From Vitrella brassicaformis (lineage: Eukaryota; Sar; Vitrellaceae): 64,000 nucleotides of DNA. The translations under genes were made by a program, and so were the position numbers. The first letter of the stretch is position 1. Each line of letters begins with the position of its first letter. The notes under the pieces are model-generated. The model worked only from the letters and a program-made list of their open reading frames with translations. It ran no database searches and was not told where the DNA came from. Of this stretch, positions 22,601 through 34,112 are shown one piece after another. The stretch is from contig CDMY01000227.1 in assembly GCA_001179505.1 (NCBI GenBank), forward strand, positions 502,267 through 566,266. The letters are read 5' to 3'.

Positions 22601-25600
22601 CGCACCGAGCGTCGCCCCATTGCCCTCCGAAGCTGCTGATGGCTCGACGGTAACTCGACGCTGGACTGCCGACGACACCGTCAACGTTGACGGCGATGCA
22701 CAAGCCGCTCCATCATCCGAAGGGGCGGCAGCGCAGCAGCCACATCAGCCTGAGGGCCCCCCTCCAGCGGTTGCCACTTCTGCTAGTGCCAAGCCCAAGG
22801 GCGCTCCTGTGGGCCACAAGAACAAGCGCAAGGAGAAGCTCAAGCGGCAGAAGGCCGCACAGGCCGCCAAGAAGCAGCAAGAGAGCCAGGCGGCCACAGC
22901 TGCGGCCGGGGGCGAGCTGGAGGGGGCGCCTCCAGCCTCCAGCGCGGCCAGTGGAGCGAGACAAGAGGACGAGAAGAAGGCTGACGGCAGTCCTGTAGGC
23001 TCTTCCAAGTCGGCAGCGTCGGCAGCCCAGGCCAGCCATGAGACCCCTGCCGCGAATGAGCAGAGACCGGAAGTTGCGCCTTCTTCTGCTGCAGCAGCAG
23101 CACCAGCTGCTTCTGCATCGACATCGGACGCGGCTGCTGCGGGAGAGGGACATCCGAAGGAGAGTGGTAAGTATGAAAAACGTGGTTTTGATGGATGCAA
23201 ATGTGCACTTGTTTCAGACAACAAGCCCTCTCCTCGGACAGACGCTGCGCAGGCTAACGGCACGAAGCAGCTGGTACAACCAACACGCACACGACGCATT
23301 GAAAGATAAGGGGCGAAGCTGGATGATCGACATTCGTTCTGTACAGGTCTCCCTCGTCAAGAAGATTCCCTCAGAGGCCAGGCCGCTCACCGTATCCCGT
23401 GGCTCCACTCCCGGGGCGACCAACCTGCCGGCATCTGAGGGCTCGGACACCAACGCCGACCACCCCAACCGCAGAATCACAGCCCCGCGCGTCGGCGCAC
23501 TCGGCAAGCCTCCCCGCGTACCCCCGGAGTCCCGCAAGCCGACGGATGACGCCGTGCATTCAGTGCGTGCCTCGCGCAAGATGGTGGAGTTCACAAACTC
23601 CGATCCCGAGATGCCCCCGTGGGACTCATCGACGACCATCAAGGAGATGCCCCGTCCCTCACGAGACCGCGACGACCCATCAGCCTGCGCCACAGCGGCC
23701 GCCACCGGGTCGACCTCTGTGACGCCCGGCAGCACCGGCAGCCAGCCGATGCGGTACTGGAAGCTGCAGCGCAACCGCGCTCTCGGGCGGGGCGGAAGGC
23801 TGCAAGAGGGCGGGCGAGAGAAGCGTGACAAGACGGGTGCAACTGAGTCGGACCGGGCTGCCACTGACCCGGGGGGCAACTCTCGGATGGTGGATCGCAG
23901 GACCAGTGGGACGTCGGCCATCTCTCGCGGTGCCGGGGATGACAGGACTGAGGACGAGGTGGCGTCGCAGGATGCGACGGGCAACCTCCTCACGTTTGAC
24001 CCGTCGAGCAGCCTCCAGGACTGGGACTCGCAGCAGGCGGCGAGAGAGGTGTGGCCCCCAGCACCCGTGCAGTGTGCTTTCGAGTGTGCCCACGAGCTCA
24101 GAAGACGGCTGGAGGCGACCCACACTGACGGCGAGGGTGTTTCATCGGTCGCATCTGCCTTGCTGGGTGATGACGAGTGTTTGAAGCTGACGGGGCTTGA
24201 CAAAGGTCCTGGCGCCGCCAACACGACGCGCATCACCAAGCTAGTGACGGACCTGCGGGCGCAGGTCCAGGGGGAGGGGGATGGAGAGGCCATACTCGAC
24301 GCTGACAAGATGGAAAACACACTCAAAGACCTCTGGAAGGTCAGGCAGGCCAGAAAAGAAAGAGACAGACCCTGCTGGTCTGGCTGGGTGTCTCATGTTG
24401 TGTGTGGATGTGTTCAGGTGCTTGAGCCAGGTCGCGAGGGCGATGTGCAGCTGTTTCTGCAGCAGAGTGGCCTGACCATCCTGTGCGCACTTGCGGTGCG
24501 GTTGCGGCCGAGTGTAGCTGCGTCGTCGGGCATGTCGCCCATGATAGTTGTCCATCTCAGCCAGTAAGCACTACGCACGCGGGACGCCTTGAGCACACGG
24601 AACTCTGATGCTCTCTTCTCTGTCTGTCTGTCTGATCAGGCATTTGGCGAAGCTGCTCCACACGCTGATGGCCAACAAGCAGATCGGCAAGTTCTGCCGT
24701 GCTGTGTGTCTGCTGACCGGACGACTCTTCCCCTTCATCGATTGGGCCCTAGAGCTGCTTCCCGGACGGCCATTGAGCACTCTCCCACCTGCTGACGGCC
24801 CTCGTGCGGCAGCCAAGACACCCGTGAGGCCACCGTCACCGAGGACACCCGGGACCGCTGCTGACGGACAGAACAGCAGTGCGGCCGTCGACCCCTCGGC
24901 GTCACAGCTGCCTTCACACGCCAGAGGCAGCAGTGACGGAGGGCCGACGGGCCAGCCAGCCGGCGACCCCTCGGCCGTCAGGACGGAAGACAAGCCAGAG
25001 CCGCCCGTCACGGCAAACGGTGTGTCATCGTCAGTGCCGCCGATATTGCCGTCCCCGTCGCCCTTCCCGTCGCTTGCAGCGATCGGCCCGGTGCTGTCGC
25101 AGTTGCTGCAGATCCTGGCGATTGTGCTGAAGCAGAAGGTGCCCGACTTCCTGCTGCGGCTGCCAGATGACGAGGTGAATCCCGTCGTCGAGCGGTTCGA
25201 GGGCCTCAGGCAGGCCTTCATCGGCTATATATTGTGCTGCGGGCTGCCGGTGCGACTGCGAGAGCACTTCGCCCTCGTCCGTGGCCCACTGGAGGCTCAG
25301 GCACAGTCACAGTCGCCCCTGCCGCAGTTCCTGAAGAGCAGCGGGCAGCTGCTCAAGATACTCACCGGCATGACAGACCTGTGCAGGTTAGTCGAGAGCC
25401 GAGCCTACCACACCTGTACGTGTACATCTGCTGAGGACGTGTGTGTTGTGTTGATCCAGGGACGAGAACTTGTTGATGCACCAGTGCCTGCCCTCAGCTG
25501 AGGCTGTGACCAGCTCACCGTCGGACGTGCGGCAGGTCCCTGCCCGTCTGTCCACTCGTGAGAGCACGACCGACACCGTGACGGCCGTGAGGAGCCAGGC

Positions 25601-26875
25601 CAGCGGGGCTGATGTCGAGCAGGCTGCTCCTGTTGCCGGCGATGGGAAGGGCTGCATGGTGGACGGCTTTGAGGGGTTGATCCCGTCAGGTCTGCATGAG
25701 GCGGTCTGTGGCATCCTGCAGTACACAAGGGTTTTCGGGCTGCTGCCTCTACTGGTGAGGTGAATCAACCAACTGTGGCAGAAGGGTCGCTTATCACTGT
25801 GTGTGGGGGTGGGTGGTTTGGTCGATCAGGCATCTCTGTTGTTGTCTGATGGTCCGCCGCGCATGAGCCCGCCCCCTCGGCTGCAGGCGCAGCTGCTGCA
25901 GTTGTGCATACTGTCCACCCAGACACTCAACCACTCTGCCAGGATTGGCCTTCCCGCTGTACAGGTCATAGCAACATACACATTTCAAGCAAGCAACCTG
26001 TCAGACTGTGTATGTATGTATGTGTAATGGTGATGGTGGTTGTTGACAACGTCAGGGTGCTGTGCACGGCAGCCGGAAGGTGTTCTACCATGTCACTCAC
26101 TTCCTCCTCGAGTACTGCAACTCCAAACTGGATAGTAAAGCAGAATCGGCAGAGGTCTGCAGGTGAGCCTGCTCGTCAGAAAGGAATGACTAGAGGCAGT
26201 CCCACCGCCACACATGTGCAACCAACACACGACCCGACTCTCACTCCCTTGTCTGTCCATCAATGCAGGGATTTGCTGCACGAGACGATTCATCTGATTG
26301 GCTTCGCCTGTCTCCTGCACCCCGACAACCGGGCACTCGTCAGTATCGGAGGCGAAAAGGTGAGGGAGAGGCGCGGAGGTCCAAATCAATCAATCTGCCG
26401 CAGTGATCTTTCCTGCCCCGTTGTGCGTGCATGTGTGCGTCAGAGTCTGCTGAAGATCCTGGCGGCCCTGCCTTTTCACTACTTCGTTGAGCCCCTCAAC
26501 CAGGTGAGCGGGCAACACAGTAAGAGCACCTGAGTCGGCCACCTAATTCGTTCGGTTGTCCAGGTATTGTTCCCGACGTTGCTGTCGATCTGCTACGCGT
26601 CGCCCTCCAACCTCGAGATCCTCAAGGACGACGCCAACATCATTCCCATATGCAACTTCCTCAGAGACGCTATCCGAAGGGGTCCACACACAGACGAGCA
26701 GTGTGGGGTTAACGGCAGCAACGGGGGCGGTGGTGACGATGGGCAAGGAGGGCTGGGTATGGTGTCCCTTGGCCCCTCGCTGCGGCTGTCGCGTGAGGCG
26801 GCCGCCGATGCCCTGGCTTTCTTCGAAGAGCCAGACAGGCAGCACATGACCCCGGCGGACGAGAGCGCTGCCTAG
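17454..26875 (+). CDS. SCAPER: SCAPER homologue (S-phase cyclin A-associated protein in the ER)
   Basis: Twenty-two exons: 17454-17520, 17591-18220, 18301-18665, 18778-19506, 19578-19622, 19717-19793, 19857-19925, 20008-20123, 20213-20354, 20405-20483, 20638-20760, 20832-23166, 23218-23273, 23347-24339, 24418-24563, 24640-25386, 25460-25754, 25830-25964, 26056-26162, 26269-26359, 26444-26503, 26564-26875; about 2572 residues. The SCAPER N domain is at about 300-354 (SIDEIYALCEFES, DFQALQDRV). Residues about 600-815 form a charged coiled coil. The C-terminus (about 2385-2540) matches SCAPER through DLLHETIHLIGF, HPDNRALV, LPFHYF and VLFPTLLSICY. The middle, mostly one 2335-base exon, is Ala/Pro/Lys-rich and probably disordered, making the protein nearly twice human length. 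I see no C2H2 finger or clear membrane span. In animals SCAPER acts at the ER and on ribosome-linked mRNA decay. Bases 18051-18146 may be a further in-frame intron. Confidence 0.9.
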
Positions 26876-27460
26876 CTAGCATCGACGGCTGGCTGCAGTG
26901 CATGTGCTCGCCACTCGTCCGTCGGGTGAGTAGCGAACAGATAGAGCCATAGTGTACCGTAGGTGTCTAATCAGGCTCAGCGCGGCCGGCCTCATGTGAG
27001 CATTCACGACCAATTGTTCACGACCTTGCCTTTTCCTCTTCCTGCTTTTTCTTTGTTGTTATTCTTGTTGTGTAAATGACTTCGCTTGTCGATGGATAGA
27101 CTCTTCCCCAGTGGATGCCAGATCTCGTCAAATCGATGCCTTGATCGATGCTGCGCGCTTAGCCGGAAGGCGCAATCGCCTCCCAAGCCTCCCCGCGCTG
27201 CGGCGAGGAGCGGCGAGCCTTCCATCCCTAGCCGTCCGTCCTCATGACATTCACGAGCCCCCACTCCAAAACCTCCTCTTTTCTTCCGAAGGCCCATCGT
27301 AGCTTCATCGTCCCATAATCCCGCCCTCCTCTTCATCCTTCATTGAACGTCATCACTCACGCACTCTTCTCACTCACCGCCAATTCACCCACCGGACCGC
27401 TCCGTCCGCTGAGTCAGGCCATTCCTCGTCGTGAAGGACGCGGAGGGTTCTCATTTCTGG
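26876..27460. other. Spacer between SCAPER and the GT2 gene
   Basis: 585 bases between two same-strand genes, so it holds the SCAPER 3' UTR and the GT2 promoter/5' UTR. The right part is CTC/CAC-rich. No ORF worth calling. Confidence 0.6.
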
Positions 27461-30400
27461 ATGGTGTTTGGAAGCTTTGTCTGTGCCGCACTATGGGTCC
27501 TCGGGTGAGCAGGAAGAAAGAAAGCGAGACAAAATCGTAGACAGAGGGACGCCTAGCTGCCCTTTGCAGTGAGGCTGTGGGTGAACAGTCTGTGTCTGAC
27601 GCTGTTGTGTGTCCCTGGCAGGTTGTCCACGGGTCATTGGCAGGGGGTGGAGGTGAGCGTCATCGACCCCCAGACACTCCAGATCAACCCGCCACTCAGT
27701 GTAATGAGTCTCTCCTCCACTTCTGGGAAACTCATTGTGAGAGACGGCGAGTGTCTTTGCGTGCGTGATGCATTGCAGGTGACTTTGTCTCTGTCTGAGG
27801 TGTACATATCTGCGGCGCCCAAGATGGTCACCGCCTACAGCACCTGGGGCAACGTGCGCCGGGACATCACACTGAGACTATGCAACTCCAGGAAGGGATG
27901 CACCCTGCAGGCCATACACAAGGTACATACCATAAAGACGGTAACGAGGATGTCGCAGGGATGCACGTGTTTGACAAACGCATGTATCATTCAGAAGCAC
28001 TGCACACCCTCCAGCCTTCCTGAGAGCCCGATTGTTAGCTGCCGCCTTCTCCAGCGCACCCTGGCGCTCTCATGGGTCGTCGCGTACGCTCTTCTTGGGG
28101 CCATCTGTGCCACTCTCCTGGCTGCCGTGCTCCTGATGCTGCCTCTCGACTGTATCAAGGCCGACATGCGTCAGACTGGCGAGAGGGGCTGCTCCTACCA
28201 GACACTGCATATGACCATCTTCACTCTCTATACGGGTTGGCAGCACTCACAGACGGACCGGCGCATTCTTTCTCGAGATCAATGATGTCCCTGCCGTCTG
28301 TTGGTGTGTGTATGGCTGTGTGCAGCTTCATCCGTGTGTTCGTTGACGGCTCTGGCGCTGTACGGGCAGACATCGAGCCTGTGGGAACTCATCAACTTCC
28401 ACCTCATCGACCCACAACGCCTCCTCATCCCAATCGGCCTCGTCCAAGCCACACTCTTCGACTGGTCTGTCCTCGGCCCCTCATTCTTCCTGTGCTCCCT
28501 CACCTCCCTCGGCAGCACACTGCTGCCAATCATCCTCCACCGCATCACAGAGGAGACGGGCGGCGCACACAACACGTCCCCCCACAATGAGGAGGCCCAG
28601 CTGCCGCAGGGGGGAATGGGTGTGCCGGGTGATGATGCGGATCCGGATGAGTCCTTCTCGGCCATCACGCGGGCGGTGGAGAGCGACACGTGCATATGGC
28701 GGCAGGGACGGGGGGAGAGGGGCGGCGGCGATGAGGGGACGGTGTCCATTACCTCGCCTTTGCTGGGCGGCACTGATGAGTCGAGGGGCATGTTCTCGGT
28801 GTCCAAGTGGCACGGCTGGACCACATACGTTTTCGGCATTGTCACGCTTCTGGTGTGTGTCGGAGGTCGGTGAGCTGGTCAAAGCACACACACCACACAG
28901 CACAGCACCAACAGCCAGACCGTTGGATGGATGGATGATACGGATTGGATTGATCAACTAACTGCATTTTTGCGTCTCTCTTCGCAGCGTCTGTCGTCTT
29001 CCTGCTCAAGACGGTGGAGAACACATGCGCCAAGCGAACATGTAAGCCACGCAGCCCATCTGACATTGCCCTGTCATGTCCAGGGCATGCTCTTCCTTCC
29101 GTGTCTCTTGCTGCATTCATTATATCAGGCCTGACCAACTCAGCCGACTGGACACTCTGGCAGAAAATCGCCACATACGTAAGACGCGCAGCCACACCGC
29201 AGGACGCAGTATATATGGATGTCTGTCCTTTCGCTGCTGTTGCTATCGATCGTTTGATCGTCAGGGAACGATTCTGTCGATGGACCCGCTGATCCCCGTG
29301 TTTGTCCAGGTGTTTGTGGGCATGTTCTGGCCCTACGGACTGGTAGAGGAGCTGCAATTTGACCCCGACAGGATCAAGAACAGACTCTTCGCCTTCAGAG
29401 TCGTCACCAGAGGTGAATACGCGGCACAGCACAGCACAGCACAGCACACACCACATACATATACCCATACCAATCATAGCTGGGTGGCTGGGTGGGCTGG
29501 TTGCGCAGGCAACGATCCGGTGCTGATCAACGAGACCCTTCGCAAGAACACGTCCCTGCTGCTGTGCCACCCCGACCTGCAGTGGATAGTGGAGGCGGTC
29601 ACACAGAGACAGCTGGGCCTGGCCCTGCAGACGGGCGTGCGCCCTGAGGCCGTCGACAGGATATACGAGATATACGTCCCCGAAGACTACAGGACGCCCA
29701 GAGGTACACAGCGGCATGGGAGACGTGCCTGCACGTCACGCGGGGTGCAGCACTGTGTGTGCTGTGTGGTGTCAGGTACGCTGTACAAGGCGCGTAACCT
29801 TCAGTATGCGTTGGAGGGTCGGCACAGTGTGCTCAACAATGACGACTTCATCATCCACCTGGACGAGGAGACCCTGCTCGACCACAGCTCCATCCTCGGC
29901 ATCAAGGCCTTCTTCGCGCAATACCCCGACCGAATCGGAAGTGGTACAGCCGCGCACACACACGCACGCACGCAGAGAGACACAGGATGTGTGCATGTGT
30001 CATCCACCATCTGTTTATCGTTGCCACGACACGACAGGTCGCATAGTGTATGGCCATGGTCCGGTGGTCAACCTCCTCACCACTTGCATCGACTCCGTCC
30101 GCTTATCAGAGGACCACTGCAGGTCCGGCCGGATGCACTGCACCCACATACACACATACATACATATGCACACCACAGTATGCACTACACGACGACTACA
30201 CTGCCGCTCTCTCTCCCTGTCTGTCTGTCTGTTTGTCTGTCTGTCTCTGTGTGTGTCGATGCTATGCTGTGTGTGTATGCAGGACCCGTTTCTGGCAGAG
30301 TTTGGGGTTGCCGTCTCAGGGGCTGAAGGGGTCCTTCTTCGCCGTCCGCAAGGGCGTGGAGGAGCATGTCACCTTCGATGTCGGCGCTGCTGTCTCCATA

Positions 30401-31583
30401 TGCGAAGGTCGGTCGGTCGATGCCTGCCCCTCACCTCACCCCACCCCACCCCACCCACAGAGACACCACACTCACTTGAAAAGACTGCCTGCGTCTGTGC
30501 CTGTGTTGTCATGACGTTGGTTGGTGTGTCCAGATGCGTATTTCGGTCTGAAGGCGCAGATGTTGGGTTACAAATTCGGGTGGATTCGCGGCACGATGAG
30601 GGAGTTCTCCCCATTCACCTTCATGGACCTCGCCAAGCAGAGACGGAGGTGGGCAGATGACTGTGTACTCATCCCATCCGCCCTTCCGTCCGTCCGTCCG
30701 GCTGCCAATGTGTTCGTGCATTCATTCATGTGTATTGTATGTACTGATATGCGCAGATGGATTCAGGGTCACTGGAAGATCATCTGGAGTTCCGAGCTGT
30801 CGTGGGGCGTGCGGTGGCCGCTCCTCCTGGCCTTCCTCATCTGGTCCTCCGTGCCATTCACCGCATTCTTGTGCACCATTTTCAAACTCGCGTGCGCATA
30901 CAAACAAACCATTAAGAAACAAAAAGGCCTGTCAACGCACCTATCTCTGACGCAACCCCACCTATGGCTCTCAGGGGTCGAGGCAGCCAGAGCGACACGG
31001 TGCCGTATAGCCCCGCTTTGCTGTGGATAGCCGGTCTGTCCTACGGCGCCTCCATGGCTTGCTACTTCTTCGGATCGTGCCAAAACTTCTCGATTCGATC
31101 CAGGTACTGGCTGAGGCAGGCAGCCATGAAAGAAGCCACGCGATCGCTGAAGCTGGGCCTTTTTTGTGTGTGTCTCCTGCCATCCGTTCGTCTGTCTGTC
31201 AGGGGTCTGTTTGTGTATCTGGTGTTGGTGCTTGGGACGACCATCGGGCTGCCTTTGGTGACCTTCTGGGAGTCCTTCGTCATGCTCTACAGCCTCGCCA
31301 CAAGGGACAAAGGCTTCCATGTCGTCCAGAAGACACTCCAAAGTCATTTCTTGATACGCTTTCCCCCTTCGGTAGCACACATCTATGTGTGTGACTTGTG
31401 TGCAGATGGTGCCCAGCCGCCGCCCTCACAGAGGACGCCCAAGGATGAAGATGACCCCACAGCAGCACTTACAAAGGGTGAGAGGGACGAAAAGCAGAGA
31501 CACGAATCGAAGCACCCCACATGTGCTTTGCAGCCTCCACTTGTGCATCCGACGAGACGCAGCCGCAGAGAGGTGGCTCATGA
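27461..31583 (+). CDS. GT2 glycosyltransferase, Egghead/BRE-3 type, with an extra N-terminal membrane module
   Basis: Seventeen exons: 27461-27504, 27622-27922, 27995-28235, 28326-28865, 28988-29041, 29129-29178, 29265-29412, 29509-29703, 29776-29943, 30038-30122, 30283-30407, 30534-30648, 30757-30891, 30975-31103, 31203-31342, 31406-31477, 31534-31583; 863 residues. It opens with a signal peptide (MVFGSFVCAALWVLG), a lumenal-type domain (about 16-115), then several membrane spans to about 390. The GT2 domain follows: GTLYKARNLQY, the metal-binding LDEET (about 550), YGHGPVVNLLTT, CEDAYFG with the ED base, and KQRRRW (about 686), then C-terminal membrane spans. These motifs match Drosophila Egghead and worm BRE-3, beta-1,4-mannosyltransferases of glycosphingolipid synthesis. 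The acceptor here is unknown. A 42-base in-frame stretch (27737-27778) may be an intron. Its 3' end faces a paralogue of its N-terminal half. Confidence 0.88.
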
Positions 31584-31993
31584 CCGACAAGGCCGGCGGT
31601 GAAGGCAGGTGGCTGCGTGTGTATCGTGGTGAAGTGACCCCAGCGCTTTTCGCGGATGGGTTTCTGTCGGAGACATGTGTGCCCGCGTGTGTGCTGCGAC
31701 ATGGCGATTTGGTGGCTGTCTTGCCTGCTGACGCATGTGGGTCCGTTTGAGAATGCCAAAAGAGGCTGCGTGAGCTGCAAAAGGAATTTGCATGTCGGAC
31801 CAACCCAAGTCACAAACACACAATCCTTAAAGCCGATATGCACACACCAAATGGTACGTATCTATGTCTATGTGACTGACGTGGTTGGATGGATGGATGG
31901 ATGGCTCAATTCTCGCTTCGTTTCGCAATTTCTTTGTTCCTCTCTCTTTTCTCCCCCCACTCGTGTCCATGCGGTCGACTGAGGCACGCCTTT
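31584..31993. other. Spacer between the inverted paralogues
   Basis: 410 bases separating the GT2 stop from the stop of its inverted partial paralogue. Holds a GGAT repeat near 31890. No glycosyltransferase-domain remnant of the paralogue is visible in it. Confidence 0.6.
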
Positions 31994-33834
31994 TTACGTG
32001 TCTCGCCGCAGCTGTGCTGCCTCAGCAGCGAGGCCCGAAAAGCCACAGAAGGATCCACCATGGCCTGCCGCAAGCAAGGGCTGCTGGATGCTGGCCCACC
32101 CCTCTGGTGGCTGACGTGCCGCGATTGATGGGATGGCGTCGTGTGACGGTTGCTGCTCGTGATGGTGGTGTGTTGACAGTGTGTGGGTGTGGCATGACGT
32201 GTCTTGCTGTGAGGTGTCTTCGCCCAGGCGATGGATGAGGATGGGGAGGAAAAGGCTTGCCAAAGAGGTACCCAGGCAGAGGTAGAAAGACGACCTGCAT
32301 AAGGGATGTGCACACAGACATCATAGATAGATAGACATACACACACACACACACACGCATATACGCATACCCGAGGTATGGTTGGCTTGATCTTTGTCGG
32401 TCCCACTCTGTGGGAATCAGCAGACGCTGCGGGTCGATCTGATGATCACGTATTTAGCACAACTGGTTGTGTGCATGTCTCTGCCAAACCTCTGGACCCA
32501 CCTGTCGGAAGTCAATTATGTCCCAGAGGCCGTTGCATTGCGCGTAGCAGATCAAGGCCATGAGGGACGCCAAGCCAGCAGCGCAATACAACGCCAGCAC
32601 CACCAGATAAGTGGAGAAGGCCAGCACAGGCACCGACCCCTGGGCCGCACTTGGCTCGGTCGCAGACGCCGATGCCGATAAAGACGCCGATGCGGATGCG
32701 TGAGTGGTTCTCTCTTCTCGCGGTGTGTCGTCCTTGTGGATGGTGAGTGGCCCCGCGGGAGGTGAGGGAGGGGTAGGGACCATGTAAAGCAGGAGAGCAG
32801 CGACCATCAGCCCAATGGCAAACACGAGGCAGTATTCTGGCACATGAGGAACAGGCGGGAAGATGCTTATGCGCGGAAAGTACACCCATGTGTGTGTGTG
32901 TGTGTGTGTGTACCTGTCCAGAAAGACATGAGGAGAAGGTTTTCGAGGGCATCGCAGTAGACCAATGGATGGGAAGAAGCCACGTGCCAATCGCTCTCCT
33001 CACAATAGCGCTGACACACACACACACACACACACACACGCGCACGTCGCATGTATGAGCCTTCAAATCGCCGGTTGGCTGTTTCCGCCCGCACCTTCGC
33101 AATGAATGCCAAGGGGCAGTCTCCCTTCGATGGGCATAGGGCTGACACCACCTCCTGCTGCACCGCACTCCATGTCGGAGGCCATGTGGCCGACCCAGCC
33201 GCAGCTGCACTGGCGCCTGACATGGCCACTGCCCCGATGCTGATGTCATTGAGCGAGGCCGCCACTTCCAGAGGCGGGGCAAGCCTCAACAATGCTGGAT
33301 GGATGACACCAACCTCGACAGTCTGCCACTCGTTCCCTGTCAATCTGCAGAATAATGACATGCACACACGGACCGAGCTGCTCCATGGCCTCCTCAGATG
33401 TCTCACGCGATGAACCAGAAGAAGACACATAGAGAGGACACGACCACGATTCCCAGCAGCTGGAGGTCCTGTGTCTGGACGACATGGGTGCGGTGCCGGG
33501 CGTACGGCGGTAGCAGCAACAGGTCAGCGGCAGATTGCGCCATGGCTTCCAGCAAGACTGCTGGTGGGGGCGCCCCCCAGGCCGCATGCATGCAGAATCT
33601 CCAGGATTCTGATTTGTCCTGCCTGCGCATCAACCAAGGCAGGGGAGCCATTGGCAGAGAGCGGACAGTGCGCTTAAGACATTGTGAAATGCTGGCGTGG
33701 CCCGCCACCACGTCGGCCAGCCAGGCCAGGCACGTCAAGGCACGACGATAGCGCACCGCAGTGGGGTCAGCAGCTGGTGAGCGCTGCACTGCAGCATAGC
33801 GGTTCCTCATTGCAAGGTTTGTCTGAGATCCCAT
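31994..33834 (-). CDS. Membrane protein paralogous to the N-terminal half of the adjacent GT2 enzyme, no catalytic domain
   Basis: Exons 33407-33834, 33095-33344, 32914-33010, 32502-32836, 32371-32438 and 31994-32294 join in phase; 492 residues. Similarity to the GT2 neighbour is evident in order: LTGNEWQTVEVGVIHP (vs LSTGHWQGVEVSVIDP), LCPSKGDCPLAFIAK (vs LCNSRKGCTLQAIHK), LWDIIDF then IDPQRLLIP (vs LWELINFHLIDPQRLLIP), and SSFYLCLGTSL...LPILIHR (vs PSFFLCSLTSL...LPIILHR). Three intron positions and phases (2, 0, 1) are shared. It stops just after the second membrane block, before the region where the partner's GT2 domain starts. Exon 1 adds a 142-residue N-terminus ending in a membrane segment (LLGIVVVSSLCVFFWFI) in place of the partner's signal peptide. 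A partner or regulator of the enzyme is possible; there is no direct evidence of function. Confidence 0.8.
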
Positions 33835-34112
33835 GGCTGCCTCGCGCTAGATTTCGTCACGAGCGAGGCTCTCACAGAGAGCCCGGAAAGGGGCCGGCTA
33901 GGATTTTTTCATTTACCGCTGTTCAGCTTTCAGCAATGCAATGGTATCAATCCATCCAGCAGCCACTCATTATCCACAACTGATGCTGACAAGGCGCACA
34001 GATGGTGACGTGTCGTGTCTGTCCACCTGCGTGCTGTCATGGTAGTGCATTCTCACCATGCACAATACAGCCCAACACACACGTCTCGGCACCCATCGTC
34101 ATCACCGCCCCT

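Noticed and set aside
23214-24326. 370-codon minus-strand open frame
   Set aside because: Antisense shadow of SCAPER exon 14, whose plus-strand frame joins in phase to both neighbours.
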